Shown piece after piece: positions 9,355 to 21,874 of a stretch of DNA of 64,000 bases (within the stretch, counting starts at the first letter, position 1; each line of letters opens with the position of its first letter). This DNA comes from Costus lasius (taxonomy: Eukaryota; Streptophyta; Magnoliopsida; Zingiberales; Costaceae): NCBI GenBank assembly GCA_027563935.2, contig CM050446.2, positions 125,318,499 through 125,382,498 on the forward strand, in the 5' to 3' direction. The translations under genes and the position numbers were made by a program. The notes beneath the pieces were generated by a model. It saw only the letters and a program-made list of their open reading frames with translations. It was not told the origin of the DNA and did no database searches.

Positions 9355-12300
9355 CTAATGGTTGAGAAATCTCAAACCCATATTATTACAGTGCTTCTCA
9401 TGCTTCTGCTGCGCCAGAGGCTTGGTAAGCGGGTCTGCCAGATTGTCATCTGTATGAACCTTGCAGATTTTGATCTCGCCACGATCTATGATCTCCCTGA
9501 TCAAATGAAACCGTCTCTGTATGTGCTTGGACTTCTGGTGCGACCGTGGTTCCTTTGCTTGTGCGATTGCTCCAGTGTTATCACAAAAGATAACCAAAGG
9601 ATCTGCACTCGAAGGAACAACACCAAGTTCTCTCACGAACTTACGAATCCACACTGCCTCCTTGGATGCTTCCGAGGCTGCAACATACTCGGCTTCTGTT
9701 GTGGAATCAGCAACAGTTGACTGTTTGAAACTTTTCCACACCACTGCAACTCCATTCAAGCTAAAAACATAGCCTGATTGCGATCGGAAATCATCCTGGT
9801 CAGACTGGAACGAAGCGTCAGTATATCCTTCAATACTGAGTTCTTCCTGACCACCATATATCAAGAACATATCTTTGGTCCTCCGCAGATATTTTAAAAT
9901 GTTCTTGACTGCAATCCAGTGCGCCATACCTGGATTACTCTGGTAACGACTGGTCACGCTTAACCCGTAAGCAACGTCTGGGCGAGTACACAACATCGCA
10001 TACATAATGGATCCAATAGCCGAAGCATAAGGCGTATTGTCCATTTCATCTTTCTCAGTCTGTGTTTGTGGACACTGACTCTTCGAAAGATTCAGACCAT
10101 GTCTGACTGGAAGATATCCTCGTTTAGAATTCTCTAAATGAAATCTCTCCAGGACCTTATCGATGTAAGTACTCTGGCACAGCCCGAGAAGCCTCTTAGA
10201 TCTATCCCTGTAGATCTTCACACCTAACACACAGGCTGCTTCTCCTAAATCTTTCATCTGGAAACATTTCCTCAGCCATGCCTTAACAGCATGCATTTCA
10301 GGAATGTCGTTTCCAATGATCAAGATGTCATCGACGTAGAGGACTAGGAAAGTAATCACGCTCCCACTAAACCTCTTATACACACACGGGTCATCCTCGT
10401 TCTTGATGAAACCAAATTCAGTAACTGATTCATCAAAACGAATATTCCAGCTTCTCGATGCTTGTTTAAGTCCATAAATAGACTTCTTTAACTTGCATAT
10501 CTTATGACGATCTGCTGGATTAGTGAAACCTTCTGGTTGTGTCATATACACATCCTCATCCAGATTTCCATTAAGGAAAGCTGTTTTCACATCCATTTGC
10601 CAAATCTCATAATCGTAATATGCAGCTATCGCGAAAAGAATCCGAATAGACTTAAACATGGCTACTGGTGAAAAAGTTTCATCATAATCTATACCATAGA
10701 TTTGTTTGAAACCTTTCGCAACTAGCCTGCCTTTATAGGTAACCACGTTACCATCCATGTCAATCTTCTTCTTGAAGATCCATTTACAGCCTATAGGGAT
10801 AACTCCCGGAGGCGGATCAACCAAATCCCAAACTTGGTTATCTGACATGGAGTCCATCTCGGCGCGCATAGCTTCAAGCCATCTCGCTGACTCCGGTCCA
10901 CTGACCGCATCCGCATAAGTAAGGGGTTCATCATTGTCAATGATGTAGACTCCGTCATAGCGCTCAGGCTGTCGACGAATCCTTCCCGATCTTCGCGGTT
11001 CCCGTGATATCTGAGCCTCAGGTTGTTCAATAACCTGTTCTACCGGCTCAGGCTCATCCAACTGTGCTTGACTACTTTGTCCTTCGTCTGGATTCTCATC
11101 CAGCTTTATTTCTCTCCCACTGGCCTCTTGCAGAAGAAACTCCTTCTCAAGAAATATGGCCGTCCGAGCAACAAAAACCTTGTTCTCCTTGGGATCGAAG
11201 AAATAATAACCCTTAGTTTCCTTAGGGTAACCGACAAAGATACATTTGTCAGATCTGCTCTCTAGTTTCCCAGAGGCGAGCTTTTTGACATAAGCCTCGC
11301 AACCCCAGATCCTGATAAATGTCAAGCTTGGCTGTTTCCCATACCATAATTCATATGGCGTCTTTGAAACTGCCTTGGATGGCACTCGGTTTAGTACCTT
11401 TGCAGCTGTTTCCAGTGCAAAACCCCAAAAGGAGTAAGGAAGAGTAGCCTGACTCATCATAGAACGAACCATATCAAGTAACGTTCTATTTCTCCTCTCG
11501 GACACACCATTCCATTGCGGTGTTCCTGGTGGAGTGAGCTGTGAGATAATCCCACACTCCCTTAGATAGTCAGTAAATGCATGACTTAGGTATTCACCAC
11601 CTCGATCAGAACGAAGTGCCTTGATATTTCGGCCTAGCTGATTTTGTACTTCATTTTTGAACTCTTTGAACTTGTCAAAAGATTCACTTTTATGTCTCAT
11701 TAAATAGACATACCCATATCTACTGAAATCATCAGTAAAGGTAATGAAGTACTGATAGCCACCTCTGGCATGTTTACTAAAAGGCCCACACACATCACTG
11801 TGTATAAGGTCAAGTAAACCTGAAGCCCTTTGACCTTTGTGAGGAAAAGGTGACTTCGTCATTTTACCCATTAAACAAGCTTTGCATGTATCAATCCCCT
11901 TGTAGGAGAAAGATCCCAGCAGTCCATTATCATGCAACCGCTTAATGCGTTTCTCGTTAATATGGCCCAAACGACTATGCCATAGCAAGGTGCTGTCATC
12001 AGCAAACTTGGCTTTCTTAATATCAACATTTTGTATAGAACTTTCCATGTCCAACATGAATAACCCATTATTAATTGAACCAGTTGCATAAACAATATTA
12101 TCATATGACAAAACACACTTTGAAATATTGCATTCAAAGGAAAATCCCTTCCTGACAAGAGCAGGAATGGAGATAATATTTTTAGTTATACTGGGAACAA
12201 AGTAACAACTGTTTAGTTCCAATACAAGTCCAGATGGTAAAGAAATAAAGTAGTCTCCTACAGCAACAGCAGCAACCCGTGCCCCGTTTCCAACTCGTAG

Positions 12301-13236
12301 GTCCACCTCATGCTGTCCCACCTGCCTTCTTCTCTTGAGTTCCTGTACATTTGAACAAATGTGAACTCCACATGCAGTGTCCAACACCCATGATATAGAA
12401 GAAGAAAACATGACCTCAGTCACGAATATACCTGAGCCAGAAGCAAAGCTTCCCCTCTTATCTCCTTGGAGCGCTTTACAGTCCTTTTTCCAGTGACCCA
12501 GCTGGCCACAGTGGAAACACCTGTATTCCTTGGACCGCTTCACCTTTTGTTTCAGAGCCTTGCTGTAGCTCTTGACAGTGGCCTTGCCCTTCTTCCCCTT
12601 CTTCTTGTTCCTGGAAGGAACCATCAAGACAGAGGTTGAAGGCTTACCCTTCAGAGTTTCCTCAGTGGTCAAGAGCATATTCAGCAGCTCTGCCGGAGTA
12701 CAATCGATTTTGTTCATATTAAAATTAATAATGAACGCGTCGAATGAAGGCGGGAGAGACTGCAGAATAATATCCACAGCAAGCTCCTGGTTGATGGTAT
12801 GCCCCAGTTTCTCTAGAGCCTCCTTGTGCCCAATCATCTTGAGCACGTGAGCTCCCACTGGGCTCCCTTAAGCCAGTTTGCTCTGAAAGAAGAGCTTTGT
12901 CAAATTGTAGCGCTCAGTCCTTGCCTGTGCAGCATACAGCATCTTGAGGTTTGTGATCATGTCTATAGCCGACATGTCCTCATGCTGACGCTGCAGCGGT
13001 GGCGTCATAGACGCTAGCATCAGGCAAGCGACATCAATGCTATCATTGACGTGCTTTTCATAGGCTTCCCGAACCGCCCTTGCGGCGTTCGGAGCGGGCT
13101 GCGGCGGTATCGCCGTCTCGAGGACATACAGTTTCCTCTCTGCCTTAAGAACAATCTTAAGGTGTCCAAACCAGTCAGAGAAGTTCGGCCCAGCAAACTT
13201 CTCCCTTTCCAGTAGGGATCGCACATTGAAGTTCAT
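9355..13236 (-). pseudogene. Copia gag-pol polyprotein, copy 1 (one internal stop)
   Basis: The start is the ATG at 13234-13236 (MNFNVRSLLEREKF...). The frame is open to 9355 except for a TAA at 12868-12870, codon 123, where copy 2 has GAA (Glu). Downstream the frame is unbroken for 1,167 codons. Domains in order: Copia gag (UBN2-type); CCHC knuckle (CFHCGQLGHWKKDC); aspartic protease (WVLDTACG); GAG-pre-integrase HHCC zinc site (WHSRLGH...CKACLMGK); integrase core with intact D-D-E (IHSDVCGPF, RSDRGGEY, and Glu codon 11497-11499 in NGVSERRNRT); Copia reverse transcriptase (QMDVKTAFLNG, LYVDDILIIG); RNase H (GYTDASF, STTEAEYVAA, FCDNTGAI). Relative to copy 2 it lacks three codons in all, in the gag linker and knuckle tail. 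Apart from the stop it looks functional. Confidence 0.95.
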
Positions 13237-15044
13237 GGTGTTCGTTGCTGCAGGTATCTACAACAATGCAAGAACAGCAAGGTCAGTATCAATGTATAAG
13301 AATCAATCAGGACTTAAGAAAGATTCTTTTTCTCACTATTTTATCAGGCGTGAAAAATCCAGCAAAACAGCCCGAAAGAGTAGAACTCTTTTAGTGAGAT
13401 GGGATCCAGATTTCATACTTGGTCTCCGCGTCCAGCTCAGGCGAGATAAGATGCACAGAGAGTACAAGCACTAGTTTCTGGTAGGCAGTCCCTGCCGATC
13501 GCCAACCCGTGCGATTCCCCTTCATCCGGGCAGTCCAGCAGACTGTGCCAACTGAGTTGGTACAACACAATCTCTGACCCCACAGATGGCTGCCTCCATG
13601 TGCTACCATATGCGCCACATATGTAGCCTACATGGTCAAGCTGACCCGACCTACTCCCTGGACCACCACGTGCTATGCTGAGCAACGAGAAGGGATAAAT
13701 CCCTACTCTGTAACACGCAGGTGTAATCCCGCACCGTCTGAAGATAGATGGACGTGCCCACTGAGTGGGTACAACACGGCTCCAACGATAATCAGAACAG
13801 TGAGGTTTCGCGTCAGAAGGCTTACGAGCTTGATATTTAAGCGTTGGATTTTAACGGTCTTTTATCTTCTTGCCTATCATGCAATTCCTATGGTGATAGC
13901 AGAAGATAATTTAATCATGCAATTCTAATATTAAGCAATAAAAGAAAGCATGTATCTTATGTGGTAAAAGCCCATAGCCCTAGAAGACCTTAACCTAACT
14001 TAAGTCTTCATTTGCTCTTCATGGGTCTTTTGCTGCTCATCTGGCCCAAACCTGGGCCCAAGCGCCAATTACAGCACAGGTGCGCCCACCAGGGAAAATG
14101 CGCCTGGTCCTAGGGTCGAACCCTAGACCTCCCACCTGGTCCAGCCACTTGCTGCATGCGCCTCTGCCAAGTGTGCACTGTGCTCTTGTCTAATTAAATT
14201 ACAAATTTAACTATCTAGACAAGAGTGACACGCAGGTCACTTACATTTATAAATTAAAACACAGTGATGCGCAGATCACAATAATTAATTTACAATTTTA
14301 ATACAGGCACGCAGGCCCCAGCACAGCACACAATTAATATGGGCAGCCCACATAAGACTAAATAGACAAACATATGCATCAATCAAGAACCACGTGATCC
14401 ATAAAAATTAAAATTTTCGAAAACCCCATAGGATCAATTTTAATTTTTCCTTATTTCCCCTACAACCTTACAACGGTCCATTACTAGGGATCCACTCATC
14501 CAACCTAGTCAGATCCACTGCCCTTGCATGCACCAAGTCCTAACTGACTTGCGTCGACCATAAGGTCAACTATGCATGCGCCAGGGCTGAACAACCACAC
14601 TGAGGTCTGGCAAACGGGCGTGACCCCGGGCCTAACTCAGGTGCGTTCATTAATCGTCACAATCAGACATCGCTACACACCTGTCTGCAGTCGACCTATA
14701 GCCACCATAGGCTTGCGCCAAGGTGCTATCTGATCGACCCATTCAGGTTGTCAGATGATCTGATCAGACATTCTGGATCTAACCTAGGGGGTGACTTCAA
14801 CCCTAATAACCCGTCTAAGGGTTTACAGTAGGCGGCTTAGATCTAAGGTGATACGCGCAAGAGATATAAGTTTTTGATAAAAACTCTAAAGCAAGCGCCA
14901 AGGCATCATACATGCGTAACACATAAACATACATCAAAGACCTTAAGCTAGCATGTAGTTTACCGCATGTTATTAGATCTATTCATAGGATGCGCAAACA
15001 TGGATCACAAAGAAGCAATCATAACAAACATACATCATAACGCA
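13237..15044 (-). other. 5' untranslated leader of Copia copy 1 (about 1.8 kb)
   Basis: A non-coding stretch between the primer site and the gag ATG, collinear with the leader of copy 2 (56273-58087). Small ORFs on either strand are not conserved as proteins between the copies. A long leader is usual for Angela/BARE elements. I see no tRNA or other gene in it. Confidence 0.75.
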
Positions 15045-15057
15045 GGCTCTGATACCA
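15045..15057 (-). promoter_or_regulatory. tRNA-iMet primer-binding site, Copia copy 1
   Basis: TGGTATCAGAGCC on the minus strand, three bases inside the 5' LTR edge at 15061. It is complementary to the 3' end of plant initiator tRNA-Met. Confidence 0.95.
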
Positions 15058-15060
15058 AAT

Positions 15061-16769
15061 TGAAAGTACCCCTTAACATGGGGGGTCCCCTTCTAGGGGG
15101 AGCGCAAACCCTAATACCATGCACTTTAAAACTTTGCATGAGCGGAAGTAGGGTTAAGGATCGCATGTATGATTGAATGATCAACTTAAATCTATGATTG
15201 AATGAAAGATGCGATTCATACCAATGCCATTTGAAGATGACGCCTTGGATCTAAGAGAGCAACGAAGATCTCCTCCTTAGGACGCGCACACAAGATGAGG
15301 AAGCGCTTACTATCTTGGTGCTCCTTGTGCTAGCAAGGCTCCAAGAGTGTCTTTGATCGATTGCAAAGGGAAAGGAGAGATTTCTTCTTGGCGTTTTTCT
15401 CTTGTCGCCTTGGACTTTCTCCACACGAGAATGCCACTTCCAAAACAACCCCAAGAGGCGAGAAAGGCGTGAAGAGACCAAAGAGGAGCGACGTGAGATC
15501 ATGGCAACGTTCGAGAGGTGCTATCCAAAAATAGCATGCCACATCTCTACGTGCGATCTTAGGATTCACCCCAATCGCAAATGCCACATCAGCATTGAAC
15601 CATGCGCTCATTCAAGAGCTGGTTCAAAGCGATTTGGTCCGCTAACCAAATAAACCAAGAAATAAGTGCAGATCAAAATAAACCCTAAGGCTCTCAATCT
15701 GACCGTCAATCTCTCAATGCTTCTGATCTGACTGATCTAGCATTCATTCTCTCGATCGAAGCTTACCGATCTCAAGCCCTAATCAATCAAACATGATCAG
15801 ACCAGATCTCACTCACAATCAGAGATTTAATCCCATTAAACTGAACCCAAACAATTCAGTCCACACGATCTGACTTAAGTAAGCCATATCATCAAATTGT
15901 GCGACCCTGAGGGTTTCCTTTAAATGTCGGTAACGATAACTCACGTTATCACGACCAGTGAGGGGTATCTAGCAACACATCACTGTCTCCCGATATAAAG
16001 GAAAGAGTCTTCCAAGACTTCACCCAAAAACAGCACAAGTGTGAATCAATTCACAAAGCATACATATTTCCTTTGCCACTGGATGTTCTTATTGGACAAG
16101 CCTGTCAAGCTTGTAGCTCCAATATGATGAGCATGATTAGATCAGATGAACACTGTCACCTGGGTATGGCCATACACTCTCTCAATCATCTCATCCAGGG
16201 GGCCCCTTTAGAACATCACACTCCTTCAATAAGGAGACGGCAATCCTATGTCTATCACTAGTGCTCTAACCTGACTCAAGCTCACCATCCAAGATAGTCT
16301 ATAATCATTATGTTTCAAATGATATTGAACTACCTCAAAACAATGACAATCATCATTTAGAAAACACAAGTGATCTCAAGTCAGAGGAAATGTGCCACTT
16401 GTCATATCCAAGGAATATTCACATTGTGACAAACAATTGAACATCCTCGTAGGGTCTGTCCAGTACATCCAATGTACCCATGAGTCTACATCTTATTCTA
16501 TGCTCGAAGCATCCTATAAGATTAGAACACATATTAGTCTTAACCATATCAAGGCTGTCTCATGTTCACCAAGATATATCGACTAAGGACATAATAGCTT
16601 GTCAGCCCAGCTGAACAGCTTTGAGACATTATTCAGAAGAACATATATTGCAGCAGACAATGTAGCTAACTGAATAACAACCATGCCTTTATAAACTTAA
16701 GAGTTTATTACATGATACAGATACATTCCCACAGGCCTCAAACATTAGCCTTAAGGGCATACCCCAACA
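15061..16769 (-). repeat. 5' LTR of Copia copy 1 (1,709 bp)
   Basis: Same length and borders as the 3' LTR. By eye I find two substitutions: T versus C in TCTCTTGATC/TCTCTCGATC, and C versus T in TTCCATGC/TTCTATGC. Palindrome GTATGGCCATAC is at 16164-16175. Beyond 16769 comes the TSD CATAA, then integrase of gypsy B. Confidence 0.95.
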
Positions 16770-16774
16770 CATAA

Positions 16775-17548
16775 GGCATCTTCCAATTTTAGAGCCCAGT
16801 CAGTCCGTGAGGTAGAAACAGTCTTTTGCAATATACCTTTAATCTCCCTGTTGGATACCTCAACCTGACCACTGGTCTGGGGATGGTATGGAGTAGCTAC
16901 TCTGTGTCTGACGCCATACTTTTTGAGCAAGGATTCAAGTTTCTGATTCAAGAAATGGGACCCGCCGTCACTGATAAGTACTCTGGGGACGCCAAAGCGT
17001 GGAAATATTATCTTTTTCAACATCTTAGTCACTGCTTTAGCATCATTAGTGGGCTCAGCCGAAGCTTCTACCCACTTAGATACATAGTCAACGGCGACTA
17101 AGATATATCTGTTCCCACATGATGACGGGAAAGGACCCATATAATCTATCCCCCAGACGTCGAAAATTTCTACTTCAAGGATTGTTGACATTGGTAACTC
17201 ATCCCTCTTAGATATACCACCAGACCTCTGGCATTGATCACAACTAAGGATGAAGCTTCGAGCATCTTTGAAGATGGTCGGCCAATAGAACCCAGATTAC
17301 AAAATCTTAAATGCTGTCTTACTAGCACTTGCGTGGCCACCATAGGGAGAGGAATGACAGTGGAATAGGATGTCCTTGACTTCTTCCTCCGGAATGCACC
17401 GCCGATACAGTCCATCGGCACATCGCCGAAACAACAATGGTTCATCCCAGAAATAATGCTTCACATCAGATAGAAACTTTTTCTTTCTCTAAAAAGTCAA
17501 GTCAGGGGGAAAAACATCAGAAACAATAAAATTAACGTAGTCAGCATA
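16775..17548 (-). pseudogene. Integrase N-terminal and core part, element B
   Basis: Follows the RNase H region in the same element. It contains the HHCC zinc site (FHCHSSPYGGHAS...[10 protein letters not shown]) and an integrase core with all three acidic residues ([26 protein letters not shown]). It is broken upstream by TAG at 17549-17551 (Trp in APWYAD of element F), a TAG in LTF-stop-RKKKF, and a TAA in KIL-stop-SGFYW where elements E and F show Gln or a stop derived from it. It is cut after [10 protein letters not shown] by the Copia copy 1 insertion and resumes at 7620. Confidence 0.88.
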
Positions 17549-20392
17549 CTAAGGTGCAGCCATATTCGTAACACCAAAGAGATGCTCGTCTGGAAAGTCA
17601 TCATTAATCTTCGGCTTGCTCTCCGTGTCACACTGTTCATTTACCAGTCTTGACAAATGGTCTGCAACTAAGTTCTCAGAACCCTTCTTATCACGGACTT
17701 CAATGTCAAACTCTTGCAGGAGAAGGATCCAGCGAATCAGCCTTGGTTTTGCATCCTTTTTGCTCATCAAATATCGGATCGTTGCATGGTTAGTAAAAAT
17801 TATAACTTTTGAATCTATCAGGTAAGAGCGGAACTTATCGAAGGCGAACACGATGGCAAATAGTTCTTTCTCAGTTGTCGCATAATTCACTTGGGCCTCG
17901 TCTAGCGTCCGACTGGCATAATATATTACAAAGAGCTTCTTCTCCCTCCGTTGCCCAATAACCGCACCAACAGCATAGTCGCTGGCGTCGCACATCAACT
18001 CGAACGGGAGAGACCAGTCAGGGGCCTGCATGATAGGCGCCGTTATTAAAGCTGTTTTCAGAGTCTGAAAGGCAATCAAACATTTTTCATCAAATTCAAA
18101 AATAGCATCTTTAACCAATAGATTGGTCAAAGGCCTAGCGATCTTAGAAAAATCCTTGACAAATCTTCTGTAGAACCCGGCATGCCCGAGGAAACTCCAG
18201 ATTCCTTTGACAGAGGTCGGCGGGGGTAATCTTTCGATAACCTCAATTTTTGCGCGATCAACTTCGATTCCCCGCTCGGAGATAAGGTGCCCGAGTACAA
18301 TGCCTTCACGCATCATAAAATGGCACTTCTCCCAATTGAGCACCAAATTGACCTCCTCGCACCGCTGCAAAATTTTAGATAGATTAGTCAAGCATTTATC
18401 AAAAGACAATCCATAAACGAAAAAATCGTCCATGAAGACATCCATGATGTCCTCAATGAACTCAGAGAATATCGCGATCATGCATCGCTGGAACATCGCA
18501 AGCGCATTGCACAATCCAAATGGCATCCTCCGATAAGCAAACGTGCCATAGGGGCACGTAAATGTCATCTTCTCTTGGTCCTCTGGATGGATGGGGATTT
18601 GCAAAAAACCTGAAAAACCATCAAGGAAACAAAAATATGAATTAGATGAAAGCCGTTCCAGCATCTGATCGATGAACGGTAGTGGGAAATGGTCCTTTCT
18701 GGTAGCCTTGTTGAGCTTTCTGTAGTCTATGCACATTCGCCACCTGGTGACAGTACGGGTGGGAATAAGCTCATTCTTCTCATTCTGCACCACCGTTATC
18801 CCGCTCTTCTTCGGAACGATATGCACAGGACTAACCCACTCGCTATCTGATATGGGGTAGATGACCCCTGCATCCAAAAGCTTCAGAATTTCCTTTTTAA
18901 CGACTTCCTTCATATTGGGATTCAATCTGCGCTGATATTCTACAGAAGACTTACTTTCTTTCTCAAGAAAAATTCGATGCATGCATATAGAAGGGTTAAT
19001 ACCGGTAATATCTTCCAAAGAATAACCTATTGTTTTCTTATGGGATCTAAGCTCATCAAGTAGTCGTCTTGTCTCTGTCTCGGTCAAATCAGAACTAACA
19101 ATAACTTGACAGGATGAACCCTCGTCTAAAAACTCGTATCTCAAATTACTGGGCAGGGATTTCAGCTCTATGTCTGCCCGAACTGACTCTCTCGATCCCT
19201 TTTCTTCCTTTATCACTTCCTGGACTTTCTGTGGGTCCTCACCAGGGTTTACATCCAAAAGCTGTGCATAAGCAAGTACCTCCTTCTCTATGTCTTGATC
19301 TAAGTGCTCGAGGTTGTTCAGGAGGCACTCCTCAAGTGGATCTACAACTTCTCTTGGAACCTCAAAATTCTCAGCTACCAGTTCAACACTAAAACACGAC
19401 CCATTCATATTTGGTCTCTTCAAACCTGCAGAAAGATCAAATTCTAAGCTGTTCTCTCCAATGTTCAGGGACAGCTTCCCATTTTTTACATCAATTACGG
19501 CCCCTGCTGTAGCAAGGAAGGGCCTACCCAGAATGAGGGGTAATCGGGAATCCTTTGACATGTCGAGAACTACGAAATCGGTTGGCACAAAAAATTCCCC
19601 AACCTTCAGGGGGACAACTTCCACTATCCCTATCGGATGTCTAACAGATCTGTCGGCAAGCTGAAGGGCAATAGAGGTAGCCTTGAGGTCGCCCATGTCC
19701 AATTTCTTAAAGACTAAAAGCGGCATGAGGCTTACGCTGGCCCCCAAGTCACAGAGGGCTTGCTCGAATGGCACATTTCCAATTCTGCATGGAATGGAGA
19801 AACTGCCAGGATCTTTTAGCTTGGGCGGTAGTTTATTCTGTATAATTGCACTGCATTCTTCTGTCAAAGCTACCGTCCCCTGCTCCTCTATCTTCCTCTT
19901 GTTGGACAATATATCTTTGAGGAACTTTGCGTAAGTAGGCATCTGAGAAAGTGCTTCTGTGAATGGTATATTGATGTACAGCTTCTTAAGCACTTCCAGA
20001 AATCTACCGAACTGTTTGTCCAACTTAGCCTTAGCCAACCTCTGCGGAAATGGTACTGGTGGCTTGTAGGGAGGTGGAGGTACATATTCTGGCTCTGGCG
20101 CAGCCGCTGTATCTGCTGGTCGTTCCTGGGTAGGGTTACTCTCTTTCCCTTGGTTGTTTGGCACACAAAGAACACTATCTCTAACTTCCATCGGGGGATC
20201 TGTCAACTGTTTACCACTACGTGTCGTGATGGCGTTACAGTGCTCCCTTGGATTGACTTCCAGTTGAGAGGGGAGCTTTCCGGTGGGTCTAGAGGAAGTA
20301 GTTGCTTGCTGAGCAATCTGATTTTCTAGCATCCTTGAATGAGTGATAAGTGAATCCACCTTAGAGTTTAACTGCCTGATAGACTCGTCCAC
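17549..20392 (-). pseudogene. Athila-type protease, reverse transcriptase, RNase H (element B)
   Basis: An open stretch of 947 codons of the gag-pol frame; the true polyprotein starts upstream in gag. Visible landmarks, numbered from the Met at 20392: a conserved linker (PFPQRLAKAKLDKQFGRF, 114-131); retroviral-type protease with active Asp215 (LCDLGASVSLMP); reverse transcriptase from about 490, with FLDGFSGF (Asp591) and the YxDD box as FMDD (653-656); RNase H with CDAS (Asp802) and TTEKELFAI. The third RNase H acidic position reads FTNHATIRYL, Asn868, where element F has FTDH; this GAC-to-AAC change should abolish RNase H. CNALAMFQ in place of the usual CNAPATFQ is also two C-to-T changes. 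The 3' end is a TAG that replaces Trp. Confidence 0.9.
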
Positions 20393-21691
20393 ATCTTCAT
20401 TTCTCTTTGACTATGTGGTGACAAAATTCTCTAGCAGTATTTCTAAATTGGACTTCTGTGGTTGGTTAAACTGGCATGGTTGAAGTCCCGGTGGTGGTCT
20501 GAAGGATGCCTGAGAAAACTGATTGCCGATGGTTCCCTATTGCCCCTGATTGGTGAAGTTTTGAGGAATTGCCTGGTTCTGATTATTCCGGTAGGAGAAA
20601 TTTGGATGATTTCTCCAACCCGGATTATAGGTGCCGGAAAACGGGTTATTCTGCTGCCTCTGGTTAATATTACCTAAAGCATTAACCTGATCACAAGAAA
20701 CATCAGAAGAGGAGGGTGCCATTATCTGGCAGTCAGTAGCACCATGTCCAGTATTCCCACAAATTTCACATACAATCGTATTAATTGACGATGCATTAAA
20801 GTTCATCGACATGAGCTGATGCGACAAAGAGTCTACCTTTGCCGCTAACGAGCTCAACATGTCGAGATCATGCTTACCTCCTCCTCTCACTGGGACATTT
20901 CGCTCATTCATTCATTGGCAGTGATTCAGAGCCATGCTCTCGATCAAATTGATGGCATCTTCAGTAGTTTTGTCCAATAGCGCACCGCCTACGGCTGCAT
21001 CTACAGATAACTGAGTATTTTCTAAAAGACCATGGTAAAAAGAATGCACGATTACCCATTTTTCTAGCCCATGATGCGGGCACATCCTGAGCAATTCCTT
21101 ATACCGGTCCTAGGCCTCGTAGAGTGACTCGCTCTCTCGCTGGCGAAAATTCGTTATCTGATTCCTCATTTGAGCAATCTTGCTCGGTGGAAAGTACTTA
21201 GAGAGGAATGCGTGGGAAAGTTGATCCCATGTTGTTATCGAGCCTTGGGGGAGGGACTGCAGCCATGCTCGCGCGCGGTCCCTAAGGGAAAAGGAAAAAA
21301 AGGCATAAACGAATAGCGTCAGGAGTTACCCCATTTAACTTGAGGGTATCACAATACTCAAGAAAAATTGACAAATGTAAATTAGGGTCATCTTGTGGTG
21401 AGCCGCTGAATTGGTTCTGCTAAACCATATGCACAAGGGCCGACTTTATCTCAAAGTTATTCGCCTCGACCGGTGGTCGGGCGATGCTAGAGTGTAAGCC
21501 CTGAGCATTAGGTACAGCAAAATCTCGTAGCGAGCGGTTCTGGTCCATTGAAGTTTGGTTCCGATCCATGTAGAGTGATTTGATTGAAATTCCTCAAGCT
21601 GTTGATCCTGGTTCTTCCTATGTGCTCGAAAGGTTCTTTCGATTTCAGGATCTTCTGGTACTAAATCTCCTGTTCTAATTGTTCTTGGCAT
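20393..21691 (-). pseudogene. Athila-type gag, element B (broken)
   Basis: The start is the ATG at 21689-21691 (MPRTIRTGDLVPEDPEIERTF), matching the gag start of element F (MPRVSRAGALFPKDPEIERTF). Recognisable segments are HLSIFLEYCDTLK (near 21350), LRMCPHHGLEKWVIVHSFYHGL (near 21090-21030), the CCHC-like knuckle CEICGNTGHGATDC (near 20770-20725) and a Gln/Asn-rich tail. It is broken by frameshifts between about 21445 and 21095, a stop at 20912 (TGA near a conserved Trp) and stops at 20537 and near 20410. The encoded protein would package the RNA in the particle. Confidence 0.8.
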
Positions 21692-21856
21692 ACACAGGGT
21701 TAGTAGACCAAATAATAGTATAAGCTTGAAGGAAGAAAGAAGACAACTAGTATTAACAAATAGACTTTCTAAAATAAAAATACTGAAAATAAACTAAAAA
21801 CAACAAATATCTAGGCTATCAACTTAACTAATTAGTCGATATTGACTATACCGTGC
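21692..21856 (-). other. Leader between primer site and gag (element B)
   Basis: A short A/T-rich untranslated region between the PBS and the gag ATG. No ORF or other feature. Confidence 0.6.
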
Positions 21857-21874
21857 TCCCCGGCAACGGCGCCA
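21857..21874 (-). promoter_or_regulatory. Primer-binding site of element B (tRNA-Asp type)
   Basis: TGGCGCCGTTGCCGGGGA on the minus strand, 6 bases from the LTR edge. This is the classical Athila/Calypso PBS, which I recall as complementary to tRNA-Asp. Element F has the same site at 46546-46563 with one change. Confidence 0.88.

Larger units (their letters stand above)
7626..16769 (-). mobile_element. Complete Angela-like Copia retrotransposon, copy 1
   Basis: A 9,144-bp element with two 1,709-bp LTRs (7626-9334 and 15061-16769), perfect TSDs CATAA (7621-7625 and 16770-16774), a tRNA-iMet primer site (15045-15057), a polypurine tract (9335-9348) and a gag-pol gene (9355-13236). By eye the two LTRs differ at about 2 positions in 1,709, so it inserted recently. 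It sits in the integrase region of gypsy element B. One nonsense codon in gag is the only clear coding lesion. The Angela/BARE lineage is inferred from the LTR end (TGTTGGGGTATGCCC) and the gag/pol sequence. Confidence 0.96.
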
